Below are positions 1-9,910 of a stretch of DNA of 64,000 nt, piece by piece (within the stretch, counting starts at the first letter, position 1; the number at the start of each line of letters is the position of its first letter). The notes below the pieces were generated by a model. The model saw only the letters and a list, made by a program, of their open reading frames with translations. It did no database searches and was not told the DNA's origin. The DNA is from Podospora bellae-mahoneyi. Its lineage: Eukaryota; Ascomycota; Sordariomycetes; Sordariales; Podosporaceae. Both the position numbers and the translations under genes were made by a program. The DNA is taken from NCBI RefSeq assembly GCF_035222275.1, contig NC_085881.1, positions 5,022,001 to 5,086,000 of the forward strand, given 5' to 3'.

Positions 1-388
1 CGCCATCCTGGGAAAGCGTTCAGAACTAGTGTGACCCTCAGGGCCTTTGCTGTCTATTGACTGAACTCGGACTTGGGCCTTATTTGAAGGCCAGGTGCAT
101 CATCGTCGTTGGCCCTGATTTTGTGACAGACCATGGAACATGGACCGTTTTCTCAGTCCTATCCCCATTTTGGCGAGCTGAAATTGTTGGAAATTGTGTC
201 CATATTCAAACATAACAAGTTGTATATAAGCCCGGGTTTCCGACGAAAGTGTGCCAACGTACTTGCGTCAACCATCTACCAATCTTTTCTCTATCTTCCT
301 CACATTCTTGACTCCAGCTTTCTTCATTTCCTCTCCGCCGGTCGGACCTCTAGAGTGTATAAGACTTTTCACCCTTTCCGCCATCACC
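1..388 (+). promoter_or_regulatory. Upstream region of the Lys-rich repeat gene
   Basis: No gene is visible here. A TATA-like TATATAAG lies at 223-230, about 165 bp before the chosen ATG at 389. It is followed by a CT-rich stretch (about 275-385) of the kind common in fungal leaders. An open frame continues upstream of 389, but it would place the TATA-like box unusually close to the start. Confidence 0.4.
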
Positions 389-1807
389 ATGCCGGGTCCC
401 CTCATTGCTTTGATACCGGCCATTGCTGGCGCTACTGCACGTGCAGCAGTTCCCGCAGTCGGTAAGGCAACTGCTCAAAGTGCTGCCAAAGGCGCTGCCA
501 AAGCCGCATCCAAGCCTCCTGCACCCAAGCCTGCTGCTCCCAAGCCTCAGCCTCCCAAGCAGAACAACCCGCCCAAGCCCAAAGACGACAAGAAGCCTGA
601 GCAAAAGAAGGATGAGAAGAAGCCCGAGCAAAAGAAGGATGACAAGAAGCCTGAACCAAAGAAGGACGACAAAAAGCCCGAGCAAAAGGACGACAAAAAG
701 CCCGAGCAGAAGAAGGATGAGAAGAAGCCCGAGCAAAAGAAGGACGACAAAAAGCCCGAGCAAAAGAAGGACGACAAAAAGCCCGAGCAAAAGAAGGATG
801 AGAAGAAGCCCGAGCAAAAGAAGGACGAGAAAAAGCCCGATGACAAGAAGCAGGATAATAAGCAGAAGAAGCCTACGCGTGGCTGTGAGAAGAGGGAGGA
901 ACTCACAGAACAAGCTCTCGACACTACTTCTCAAGTCATCGATCGCATCATAAACCGCCCTGGCCGGGACGATGATGCCACCTCAGATTCTCTCAAACTT
1001 GCAGGGCCCAAGCCCAAGAACCCCGTGGTGGCGCCCAAGGCTCCCAGGGCCGGTGATGTACTTGTCTCCCTTGCTGTTAAGAACAACGGCCAGGATTGGT
1101 TCTGGTTCGTCCACCACCCTACCGAGACCAACACAGGCATGACCATGCATGCCGAGGGTACCATCACTAAGGGATTTACGGTTAAACTCACACGCAAGAC
1201 CACCGTCGAAAAGCTCGAGTCTGCCACGGGCACCAAGTCACTCGAGCTGATCAAGCTGCAGTGGGTTGAGAAGCGTTGGTGGGACGAGGACATGTTCGCC
1301 CCCAACAAGGCTGCCAAGGCGGAGGCTCCCTTTGAGACAACCGCGTATGGCGTAAAGCCTCCCACAGTGACCGAGTGCGCTCCCGTCAAGGAGACCGCCA
1401 CTGAGATGGCCATGGATAGGATGACCGCCCGTATCAAGCGCAAGGACGACAAGACCTGGATCCTCGAGTCGTGCGAGGCTCTGGTCCGTGCCGGAGCCCT
1501 CAAGCAGAACGTCTTGACCTTCCTTGAGAAGCTCAAGGACAGCTACGGCACCATCGGCGGCAAGAAGCCCACCGGCCCCAATGTTAGCCCGGCCAACCCT
1601 GGCAAACAGCCGATGTGCGGTACTCCCAGCAGGGGCGGAGATAGCCTCCCTACCAAGACCAATAGGCCTAATACGCCGAGCACACCTGGAAATGCTACAC
1701 CGCGTAAGACTGGGAATGCTACACCGGATAAGCTTGGAAATGGCACTCCAAAGAAGGGCGTCACTGGAAAGCCTCCTGCCATCAACGCGGCTGCCGTCAA
1801 CAAATAG
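389..1807 (+). CDS. Lysine/proline/glutamate-rich repeat protein, unknown function
   Basis: Single-exon gene of 472 aa. I chose the ATG at 389 because it sits in CCATCACCATG, a good fungal start context, and is followed by an Ala/Val-rich hydrophobic start. An Ala/Lys/Pro linker leads into about ten imperfect units of the type KKPEQKKDD (roughly residues 65-155), highly charged and probably unstructured. After it comes a more globular part (about residues 205-400) with Trp-rich stretches such as QDWFWF and EKRWWDEDMF. The tail is Pro/Gly/Thr-rich with short repeats of the type GNATPxK. I do not recognise the family. The antisense Leu-rich frames here are shadows of the repeat. The repeat could vary in copy number between strains. 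Confidence 0.75.
   Translation: MPGPLIALIPAIAGATARAAVPAVGKATAQSAAKGAAKAASKPPAPKPAAPKPQPPKQNNPPKPKDDKKPEQKKDEKKPEQKKDDKKPEPKKDDKKPEQKDDKKPEQKKDEKKPEQKKDDKKPEQKKDDKKPEQKKDEKKPEQKKDEKKPDDKKQDNKQKKPTRGCEKREELTEQALDTTSQVIDRIINRPGRDDDATSDSLKLAGPKPKNPVVAPKAPRAGDVLVSLAVKNNGQDWFWFVHHPTETNTGMTMHAEGTITKGFTVKLTRKTTVEKLESATGTKSLELIKLQWVEKRWWDEDMFAPNKAAKAEAPFETTAYGVKPPTVTECAPVKETATEMAMDRMTARIKRKDDKTWILESCEALVRAGALKQNVLTFLEKLKDSYGTIGGKKPTGPNVSPANPGKQPMCGTPSRGGDSLPTKTNRPNTPSTPGNATPRKTGNATPDKLGNGTPKKGVTGKPPAINAAAVNK
595..850 (+). repeat. In-frame tandem repeat coding KKPEQKKDD units
   Basis: Imperfect direct repeat with periods of about 27-30 bp (aagaagcccgagcaaaag units). It encodes charged KKPEQKKD(D/E) units inside the gene at 389-1807. 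Some copies are one or two codons shorter, which suggests slippage or unequal exchange. Confidence 0.85.
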
Positions 1808-2238
1808 TGGGCATGTATCGCCTCCTAGCGCAATGTTTTCATTTTTATGTTTTGGTCATTTAGACGGTTAGAATACAACGGTGGTGAATCTGGGCGTTCT
1901 CTGGTAGAAACAGGCGCTGTTCTTTTATTCTTTCGCTATGTCTGGTTGGTTTGCTGGTAGTGTAAATGGTGTCAGAGTGATACATTGAGCTGGTACTCAA
2001 AATATATATGCAACGAAGTCTCCCCCATTCCGTGCTGAATGTTACCTGGATACTGTATTGGTATTGCTGGTGAGAAAGGAGGACACGGAGCTGACCCTAA
2101 CCCTCACCGGCCCCCTTGAATCGCCCCTGACGAATTTCCGAATCCGTCATCCCTTCAAATTCCAGTGACATTGACATAAAAAGAGGGGTCACCCGGTATT
2201 CTCCTCCAAGATTGATACTGAGGCCAGCCCAAAACAAC
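1808..2238. other. Intergenic, no gene seen
   Basis: About 430 bp between two genes on the plus strand. It should hold the 3' end of the first and the leader of the second. I see no open frame with family features and no RNA gene. Confidence 0.4.
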
Positions 2239-3657
2239 ATGTTCCTGTCACGAACACAAACACCAGAGTGCAATTGGCCGATACTCCCCAACCAGCCAGC
2301 TCATACTCACGTGAACGGCACATTGTACTGCTGGAATAGAGACCTTGACACTTCATACTGGATACACGAGCATGCCTTTAGCTGTCTCAATTTCGATAGC
2401 CAGAACTGCGTGTGCCCGCGCCTCAAAGCAGACCCCGAGGTGGCTGGGATAGGTGTACGTGATGTTGAATTTGCGCTTGTTGGCAGCTCCATATACATTT
2501 CTAATCAGCTTTCCGATGAGCTCTAGGTAATCCTCGCCTTCTTCATCACTGCTTTCCTGACCGTCATCTCCACGATATTCACCCTCCTCATCACTCGCAC
2601 CGATGGCCCCTTATCTCCTGACGGAACCTGGCCGCCTCCATTCTCCCCGGCCCACCCTCCCACTCTCAACAAGATTAATCATGTCTCAAGACAATACATC
2701 GCCCGACCATTCATTGTCTTTCTTCACTCCCATGGAGTCAACATTCCCGTCATAGCCGCCTGCGCCACCGACCTCGTTATCTCCCTCTCCGACACCCAGC
2801 TCGTCACCGGTCTCGCTGTGCTCGTCGGTGCGCTCGCCTCCCTGTACCGCAGCGACCACGATGAACCAATGTCGGTCTATCATTTCACCATCGCCTCTGA
2901 CCTGGCCTGGTTCTCGTCCACCACACATCTCTCCTCGCTGCTGGTTCTCCGTTACCACCCACGAATCTCGGCCAAAAAGGGCCACCGACCAACTCACATC
3001 CGGCCCTGGACGGTGCGCCTCCCGTTAACAATACGACTTGTCCTCATGGCTGTTTTCGCCGCTCTTCTCCTCTGGGCCACCACGCTGGGGGGATACGAGT
3101 GCTGGTACAGCATCATGGCCTGCCCCGCCAAATGTACGCTGACACACCCCTGGGGCGGCGAGCCGGAGACGTGGGTGGCGGTGAACACGGTGCTGATTGT
3201 GTACGGCTACTCGACGCACATGCTGGAGCTCTCGGTTACAGCGAGGAAGTACTGGCTGGATCATCTGAGGCCTCATGTTCTTACTCGGGACAACAAATTC
3301 CCTGTGCCGAGGCTCAAGCAGGGCCTTGTCGGGATGATGGTCTCGACAGCCAGGATGCTCTTGTTTTGCTTCTGGAACGCGTTGGGGTCGGATTTGTGTG
3401 ACGTGCTCGAGATGATGGTTTGGTTTGCACTGGGATGTTTTTGGATTGCCGAAGATCGAAGATGGGGACAGGCAGAGATGGAAGGAGAGCATCGACAGGC
3501 GGAGAATCGGCTAGGGTATGGGCAGCTAATACCCATCGTCTTGTTATTACTGCCCCTAATAGCGGTTGTTGAATCCTACGCACACCACTCGGAAGCAGAC
3601 AAAAAGAAGAGGTTTGGGCAGTGCAGTTGTGGTGGCTGTGAATGGCACGGATGTTAA
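2239..3657 (+). CDS. Multi-pass integral membrane protein, fungal family
   Basis: Two-exon model: 2239-2454 and 2527-3657 (448 aa). The intron 2455-2526 has donor GTACGT and acceptor CTCTAG. Joining across it gives DPEVAGIG followed directly by a hydrophobic helix (VILAFFITAFLTVIS). This matches the layout of a large fungal membrane family: a Cys-containing start, D-x-D-V-A-G-I-G-V, then the first membrane segment, then a D-x-Q-L-V-T-G-L helix and a hallmark SVYHF...DLAWFSS motif, seen here near residues 130-180. Further helices lie near MAVFAALLLWATTLGG, LVGMMVSTARMLLF and PIVLLLLPLIAVVE. The C-terminus is Cys/Gly-rich. The first exon is the weak part; another small intron near 2312-2403 is possible. 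Function unknown. Confidence 0.7.
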
Positions 3658-3813
3658 GTGATCTCAAGTACCTTAGGACGGAGGAGCAAGAGAAATTTCA
3701 TATCCGTATTGGTCGTAACACATAACAAGATCTACCTCTATCCCATGACACAAACAAAAACACAATCACCATAGGGGGTATCAAGCAACGCCGTATATCC
3801 TGTCTTGTCCATC

Positions 3814-5442
3814 TCAATACCAAGCTGACTTCTTTCCGGCCTCGATGCTGTCGACGATGGTGCACTTTTCCGTCTGGCACACCTTTTTCCGCTCCAGAAA
3901 CTTCCATTTGGGGCCTAACGGACCGGTGATGTAGTGATACTCACCAAAGAGCCTCCATTGTCGTTCGTCACTGAGAGGATAAACATCATCACCCCAGTAC
4001 CCATCAAAATGGAACCAGGACGTTGGTGCTTCTGGGTTTGACGACGCAGGCTGTAAGCTCGTTCGGTTTCGACCTGCCGGGACTGCCTTGGATTCCTCGT
4101 GGTCAACCTCGTAGTCGTACCAATAAGCGTAGTTGTTCAGTGCGGGATCCCAGAGTGGACCCTTGTCGGTGATGTCCTTGAGCATCTTGAAAGGCAAGAC
4201 GTATGGGTGGAGCCCAGGATTGGCGTACATGGCATGACTTCCAACAGCGGAGTAAATAACTGGACGAGCCGGATTACCGTGGTTTTGGGACCGCTTCTCC
4301 ATGGCGTGCCACGTGTATGCTTTGCCGCCGGCATGCTCGCTGAGAAACATGGCCCGTGGAATACCGTTCTGGAACCGGACCATGCAGTGCTCCCAGTCGC
4401 CAACGTGGTTGCCAAACCTGATGTTGAGAACCGTCTGCCCTAGATTGTAGCTGTAGAAAAAGAACCAAAAGGCATCCAGGATGCCGGCTCCTTTGTCGAC
4501 AAGGACCAGGACGGCAGGTGCCTTGGAATACCCGCTGGCGTCGGGCTTGCCTTTCTCCGGAAAGCTACCAACCATTGGCCGCTGAGCAGGTGAAGCCCTT
4601 CGCCGCAAGCCTCTCCCCAGATTCTTGGGCGCGGCTATGCGGTGAGGTGGGTGTTGCTTGTCTGCATCCCACCAAGTCATTCCGTCATCTGCTCTGCGAG
4701 GCTGACCGTCGTGCGAACCCCAGTCCGCTCCATTATTGCCATTCTTGTCGTTATTGTCATTGCCATCATCGTCGTCGTCATCATCGAAAGGGGTTGGAAC
4801 CCCCACTTGGCTGTGTAACCAATCAGGCCTGCTCTCGACATCATCGACGCTGGTGAGAAAGACAGTCCCATTCTCCCCGTTCAACTGCCCCAGATTGTCC
4901 AGCGTCAGGTCTTTTTTCCCATTCTCGCCATCCCACGAGGACTCCACCTTCATGTGCTTGACATGCTCTGCAATATCCGATGGCCAAAAGTTCTCGCCAG
5001 AGTACAAGTGCACCAATGGGGCATTATCCAGCACAAAGTCGGGTACCGCTCCTTTCTCGACCACTTTTGCCTTCATCTCTCCACCTCTCCTCTTCAGATC
5101 GGCTTCCATCCAGCCCTCCTCTTGGTCCCACGTGTTTTCAAATTTCTCCTCGCCTTCCCACGCCAAAGCCAGCTTTCGTAATTCATCCATGACGGCCTCG
5201 CCCATGCCGTGGGACAAGGCTGGAGCATCCCACCGTATGTGCTGAATCCCGCATAGGCCCAACCAACGACAAGCTTGGCGGTCGAGGAAGTTGGGCGAGG
5301 AATTGATCCATTTCTTGTCTCGCTCGGTCTCATTTTCGTCAGGTTGCGTGGGCTTGATAGCACGGGGAACAGCCCAAAGGACGAAAATGATGCTACCTAA
5401 GAAGGCAAAAGTGTATGAGAGGCGGCGGATGCCGTAAGCCAT
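3814..5442 (-). CDS. VPS62: Vps62-domain (DUF946-like) protein
   Basis: Single exon, 542 aa. An N-terminal membrane anchor (about residues 10-28, YTFAFLGSIIFVLWAV) is followed by the Vps62 fold. Recognisable blocks are APLVHLYSGENFWPSDI (141-157), then after a low-complexity acidic/Asn linker with seven consecutive Asp (220-226) the blocks FFYSYNLGQTV, GNHVGDWEHCMVRF and SAVGSHAMYANPG, and finally FDGYWGDDVYP with the conserved GPLGPKWK close to the end. Family members are linked by name to vacuolar sorting in yeast, but the biochemical activity is unsettled. The N-terminal anchor suggests a type II or signal-anchored protein. The acidic linker splits the domain unusually far. Confidence 0.9.
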   Translation of the reverse strand: MAYGIRRLSYTFAFLGSIIFVLWAVPRAIKPTQPDENETERDKKWINSSPNFLDRQACRWLGLCGIQHIRWDAPALSHGMGEAVMDELRKLALAWEGEEKFENTWDQEEGWMEADLKRRGGEMKAKVVEKGAVPDFVLDNAPLVHLYSGENFWPSDIAEHVKHMKVESSWDGENGKKDLTLDNLGQLNGENGTVFLTSVDDVESRPDWLHSQVGVPTPFDDDDDDDGNDNNDKNGNNGADWGSHDGQPRRADDGMTWWDADKQHPPHRIAAPKNLGRGLRRRASPAQRPMVGSFPEKGKPDASGYSKAPAVLVLVDKGAGILDAFWFFFYSYNLGQTVLNIRFGNHVGDWEHCMVRFQNGIPRAMFLSEHAGGKAYTWHAMEKRSQNHGNPARPVIYSAVGSHAMYANPGLHPYVLPFKMLKDITDKGPLWDPALNNYAYWYDYEVDHEESKAVPAGRNRTSLQPASSNPEAPTSWFHFDGYWGDDVYPLSDERQWRLFGEYHYITGPLGPKWKFLERKKVCQTEKCTIVDSIEAGKKSAWY

Positions 5443-6099
5443 GTTGATGTTTCTGAGGGTGGTGAAGGACTCGAGATGGGAGAAATGTAGGAATGTGGTG
5501 TCACCGCTGCTTCACGTATGCAAGTCCGCATTGGGTTGTTAGGTAACAAATAACGTGGGATTGCTAAGCAACAAGCCGCCAAACGGAGCGGGGACGCAGG
5601 ATGACAGGATGACAGGATGAGGCGCAGAGATGGGAATAAAGAGTGACAAACCGGGCCGCAGAGTGCGCGGGATGAGGGCATCAACCATACTTGGGAGGAA
5701 AGAGAAGAGGAAAGATGGAAAAGGCGAAAAAAAAAGGACCAGCAATGGGACAAAAAGTCAAGGCATGCAGGAATCATGTGGCCCTGGGATATCCGGGAGT
5801 TGGGGTCACAACCTAACGGGAAGCCGGGAGCCCGGCAGGGTCCACGCACGTCAGCCAAGACTTGTACTGGTACCTGTGCCGCAGCGGCATCTCCACTGAA
5901 GGATGGGTACATGATCTTCTACTGCTCGAAACTCTTAGCGCTGGACAGAAACCAGAAACCCCGCCGCCAAAACCCATTCTGGGATGACAGGCCCACCCCC
6001 CGCCTGTTCACAGGGCAATGCCAAGGATCTGCAACCTGGATGGGCCGGGAGGACATGGCTAGGGTGCTAGGTATGTCATTAATCATGTTTCTCGCTCCA
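5443..6099. other. Promoter region of the Vps62-domain gene
   Basis: 657 bp between the start of the Vps62 gene and the stop of the TFIIIC gene, both on the minus strand. Purine-rich runs (about 5690-5745) and no convincing open frame. Confidence 0.4.
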
Positions 6100-7333
6100 T
6101 CACTCGAGCTCGTCCCATCTCCGAGGTGTCGGCTGGTTCTGCAACACACTCCCTGACTCGGTCCTGTGCTGTGTCCCTGTTCTCGACAGCGCCGACGTAT
6201 CCCTCCGAACCAACGTTGTCCTCCTCGCCCTTGTCCTAGGCCTCCTGCGCCCTCCCGATCCTCTGACAGGTCCATATGGCCTCTGCTCCACCCCCAGCCC
6301 AGCTTGTATATTGTCCCTCCTCTTTTCTCGAAGGCTCATGTTCCTCTGCTGGTCACGATGCAGTTTCCTCCTTCTCATTTCCTCGGCTCTGTCCTCCACC
6401 ATAAGTCGGTTCTGATGCGTCTCCACTGATGTGATGGTCACTTCGTCCGTCTCGTTACGTTTGCGCTTGAGGGAGATGAGATCCTCGAGAAAGTGGGCCT
6501 GCGGCTGCCGCTGCCCGCTCTTGTCGCCGCCGACATGAACGTAGATGCCACCGTTGCGCTTGTACCGAGCTGGCAAGTCTTCCTCTTGAGAGTCAACCCC
6601 CATAGCATCGTCCTGCTCTCCATGGCCATTCGCAGGGTTCTTGTTGCGAAGAGTCGTCTCCGTAAAGTTGATTCTGCACGCGCTAGCCGCGATCAAATCG
6701 ATGTTTTGGTTCAAGTTCCTCAGGGCGGGCAGAGGGACTTGTTCGTCGTGGGGGGTGAATATCATCTCGGTGCCAATGTTTGCGCACCATGAACCGCGAA
6801 ACACATGGTTGCGGTATGATACCAAGGGCCTTTCCGAGTGTAGGTCGAGTATCTGGATCTCTTCGGCCGGCACATTGGTGGTGGTCGGCAACTCCATGTA
6901 GTCTCTATCTTGTCCATTGTCGAGTTGCAAGCGGGGATCGACTGGCGGCTCTGTCGGCGCTCGCGGAGGCTGCAGCCCGGAATTGTCGCGCTTGTCAGCT
7001 TCTTCCCGCTCGGGTGGTTCGTTATCATCGACATCCTTGTCATCAATGAAGGCCGCATTCGAGGCTTGGGGCTCGGCGGCATTGAACAGTGGGTTGTACC
7101 AAACTCGGTAGCCCCCGCGCGTGTTATGGATAATGTCGTCGGTTCGGCGCTCGAGAAAGTCGCGGACAGAGAGATCGAGGGTAATGTAGTAGGTCTACGG
7201 AAGGTGTCAGCGTGTGCGACTCACAGGATTTCAGTCGCCGACATGCCTCTTTCTCGGTAGCTGAGTACTCGAATTCCCATTCGTCCTCGTTCTCTACCAG
7301 TAGAGCGTGGTTAGTCTCGACCTGCGACGGCAT
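6100..7333 (-). CDS. TFIIIC triple-barrel domain subunit
   Basis: Two exons, 7333-7247 and 7194-6100, about 393 aa. Splicing gives EWEFEYSATEKE joined to TYYITLDLSVRDF, which fits the start of the TFIIIC triple-barrel domain (Tfc7/Sfc7/GTF3C6 family). The second half of the barrel is VSYRNHVFRGSWCANIGTEM. Between the halves sits an acidic insertion (DDKDVDDNEPPEREEADKRD). The C-terminal third is Arg-rich and likely disordered. The protein should be part of TFIIIC, which binds boxes A and B of tRNA genes for RNA polymerase III. The intron uses a GC donor (GCATGT) with branch-like GCTGAC and acceptor CGTAG. An alternative upstream ATG at 7462 would add 43 residues. It is divergent from HIS7. 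Confidence 0.85.
7195..7246 (-). other. GC-AG intron, 52 nt, in the TFIIIC gene
   Basis: On the minus strand the exon ends AAAGAG and the intron begins GCATGT instead of GTATGT. It ends CCGTAG. The phase-0 join restores the conserved TLDL strand of the triple-barrel domain, and no nearby GT donor gives the same join. Confidence 0.75.
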
Positions 7334-7836
7334 TTCGTTGCGCGCGAGATGTTGCTGCTGCTGAATGAGAGTTGAAGATGAATTACGGGGGTTTGTAGGC
7401 TTTGCGGATGGTGTGAAGTAAGGTAGCCTGCCAAAGTACGGCCTGCTGTTCAGAGTCGACACTGTGACAAGTCTGCGGTGAGTTGCTCGGCTTCCGAGGT
7501 CCCATCTGGGTAATGGGAGACTTGCAGGGGTCGCAGCTGAGCTTCCGATGGATTGATTGTCAAAAGTTAGCGGTCAGCATTGGCAGAACGCTGCGCGTCG
7601 AACCCGGCACGCCGATAGCGGGGAAACTTTGGCTTATCGCGTGGACCTAGTGGTGGGTTCACCCGCTGTGACGGGGCATTGCCCCGCCATAAAATGCCCC
7701 GCGAATATTTTGAATCACTGCCCTGAGGATCACCAGGGGTTGACTCATTGGATAGGTATTCCCGTCGTGCCCTTTCCCACTGACAACATCACCTTGAATC
7801 GTCTCGAAGCCTCCCTGGTTGCAGTCGCAAATCAAA
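7334..7836. promoter_or_regulatory. Shared divergent promoter, TFIIIC subunit / HIS7
   Basis: About 500 bp between two divergent starts. It carries one exact TGACTCA near the HIS7 side (listed separately). No other gene is visible. Confidence 0.5.
7741..7747 (+). promoter_or_regulatory. TGACTCA, Gcn4/CPC1-type element upstream of HIS7
   Basis: Exact palindromic TGACTCA about 90 bp before the HIS7 start codon. This is the binding site of the bZIP regulators of general amino acid control (Gcn4 in yeast, CPC1/CpcA in filamentous fungi), and HIS genes are classic targets. The match is seen; regulation is inferred. Confidence 0.7.
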
Positions 7837-9558
7837 ATGCCAAAGGTTTATCTTCTCGATTATGTCGCCGGCAACGTGCGCAGTCTTGTGAACGCCATTG
7901 AAAAGTGTGGCTACGTGGTCGAGTGGATCCGGTCGCCGGAGGATGTCCCAAAAGCAGAGGTATTGTGTGCTCGCCCTGTGGGAGAGGAGGATAGGGAATA
8001 CTGACATGCTGGGTATCGCACGTAGAAACTGATTCTGCCTGGTGTCGGACACTTTGGCCACTGCCTCTCGCAGCTTTCCGCCGCCGGCTTCCTCCCCGCG
8101 ATCCGAGCCCACATCGATGCCGGCAAGCCGTTTATGGGCATTTGTGTAGGTCTCCAGGCACTATTCTCCAGCTCAGCCGAAGACGCAGACTGCCCAGGTA
8201 TTTGTCTCATATCAGGAAGTCTCGATCGATTCGACGACAGTGTGAAAGCTGTGCCCCATATTGGCTGGAACAATGCTTCCTGTCCCACGAATCCAACGCT
8301 TTATGGCTTGAGCCCAGATTCGAAATACTACTATGTGCACTCGTACAAATACCCCTACGTCAAGGGGGAGCTGGAAAGCCATGGTTGGGCCGTGGCAACA
8401 GGCACATATGGCAACGAAACCTTCGTCGGCGCCGTGGCTAAAGGAAACGTCCTGGCCACCCAGTTCCACCCCGAAAAGAGCGGCGTCGCCGGTCTCCGAG
8501 TGATCCGATCATTCCTCGACGGCTCGGGAGCGAAGGCGCTGGCCGAGCATCTCCCACAAGAAAGCAACATCGCTGCCGAACTCGTTCCCAAAGATGGCCT
8601 TACGCGCCGTGTCATTGCCTGCCTCGACGTGCGCACCAACGACCAGGGCGATCTCGTTGTCACCAAAGGCGATCAGTATGATGTGCGGGAAAAGGGCTCT
8701 GATCGCAACGTCCGCAACCTCGGAAAGCCGGTTGAAATGGCTAAGAAGTACTATGAACAGGGTGCTGACGAGGTCACGTTTCTCAACATCACTTCCTTCC
8801 GCGACTGCCCCGTCGCCGACCTCCCCATGCTAGAAATCCTCCGGCGCACTTCCGAGACAGTCTTTGTTCCTCTGACGATCGGTGGCGGCATCAGGGATAC
8901 CGTTGACGTCGATGGAACCAAGGTCTCGGCCCTCGAAATAGCAACCATGTACTTCAAATCTGGCGCCGACAAGGTTTCCATCGGCTCAGATGCTGTCATT
9001 GCAGCAGAGGAGTATTACAATGCTGGAAAGACGCTGTTTGGAAACACGGCCATCGAGCAGATCAGCAAAGCATACGGCAACCAGGCCGTCGTTGTTAGCA
9101 TCGACCCCAAGAGGGTTTATGTGCCGAAACAAGAGGCCACACGCCACGCCACTCTCAGGACAAAGTTTCCCGGGCCAAAGGGAGAAGAGTACTGCTGGTA
9201 TGCCTGCACAATCAAGGGGGGTCGGGAGACGAGAGATCTGGACGTGGTGGAGCTCACCCAAGCCGTCGAGGCAATGGGCGCGGGCGAGATTCTTCTCAAC
9301 TGCATCGACAGGGACGGCACAAACAGCGGGTTTGATCTCGAGTTGATCAACCAGGTCAAGGGGGCTGTCAGGATACCAGTCATTGCTAGCAGTGGTGCGG
9401 GAAATCCTGGACACTTTGATGAGGTGTTTAGGGAGACGACAACCGACGCCGCGCTGGGTGCTGGTATGTTCCATAGAGGGGAATATACGGTACAGCAGGT
9501 GAAGGATTATCTGGCCGGCAAAGATTTGGTGGTGAGGAAATTCGAGGGGGAGTTCTGA
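7837..9558 (+). CDS. HIS7: Imidazole glycerol phosphate synthase, fused HisH-HisF
   Basis: Two exons, 7837-7959 and 8026-9558 (intron 66 nt, GTATTG...CGTAG), 551 aa; the yeast protein is about the same length. The N-terminal glutaminase half has the nucleophile Cys81 in GICVGLQ and the His189/Glu191 pair in FHPEKSG. It delivers ammonia to the C-terminal cyclase half, a beta/alpha barrel. That half starts at [10 protein letters not shown] with the catalytic Asp242, and the second catalytic Asp401 is in VVSIDPKRV. The enzyme converts PRFAR and glutamine to IGP and AICAR, in the fifth step of histidine synthesis and with a link to purine synthesis. All key residues are present, so it should be active. 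A Gcn4/CPC1 site lies just upstream. Confidence 0.97.
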
Positions 9559-9910
9559 GATGTTTACAGTTCTGGAGAAAAGCAGGTGAAATTCAAGGTA
9601 GACAGCAGCAACCAATCAGCGTGTAAATGATTGAAAAAAATGTATATACTGTGGCACTGGCCGCCTCAACAGCCCTCTACCTAGACGCGAAAACCTGTCA
9701 CAGGCCATCACCCTCAGTATTCATTTTTAAAATGACAAAAAGAACACACATGCAATTTTTCTCCGTCGTGAGCTAAAAGGAAGTGGTGTAGAACGGATGC
9801 CGCCTCAAGTTAAGTAACCCCACTGAATCAGGTCCTAGCTGAGCTGATGCATCGTCTTGGTCGTAAGAAAAAAACCCCAAGTCGGAAAGAGAACTCCTGG
9901 CGCCCACCCT
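9559..9910. other. Convergent 3' region between HIS7 and antizyme
   Basis: 352 bp between two stop codons on opposite strands. It should hold both 3' untranslated regions. AT-rich around 9630-9770; no gene seen. Confidence 0.5.

Noticed and set aside
350-934. Antisense frames of almost pure Leu/Ile/Val or Ser/Phe/Cys opposite the first gene
   Set aside because: They are mirror translations of the KKPEQ repeat; no start context and no family.
2307-2498. Minus-strand frame opposite the first exon of the membrane protein
   Set aside because: Overlaps a better supported exon whose splice gives a family-typical join.
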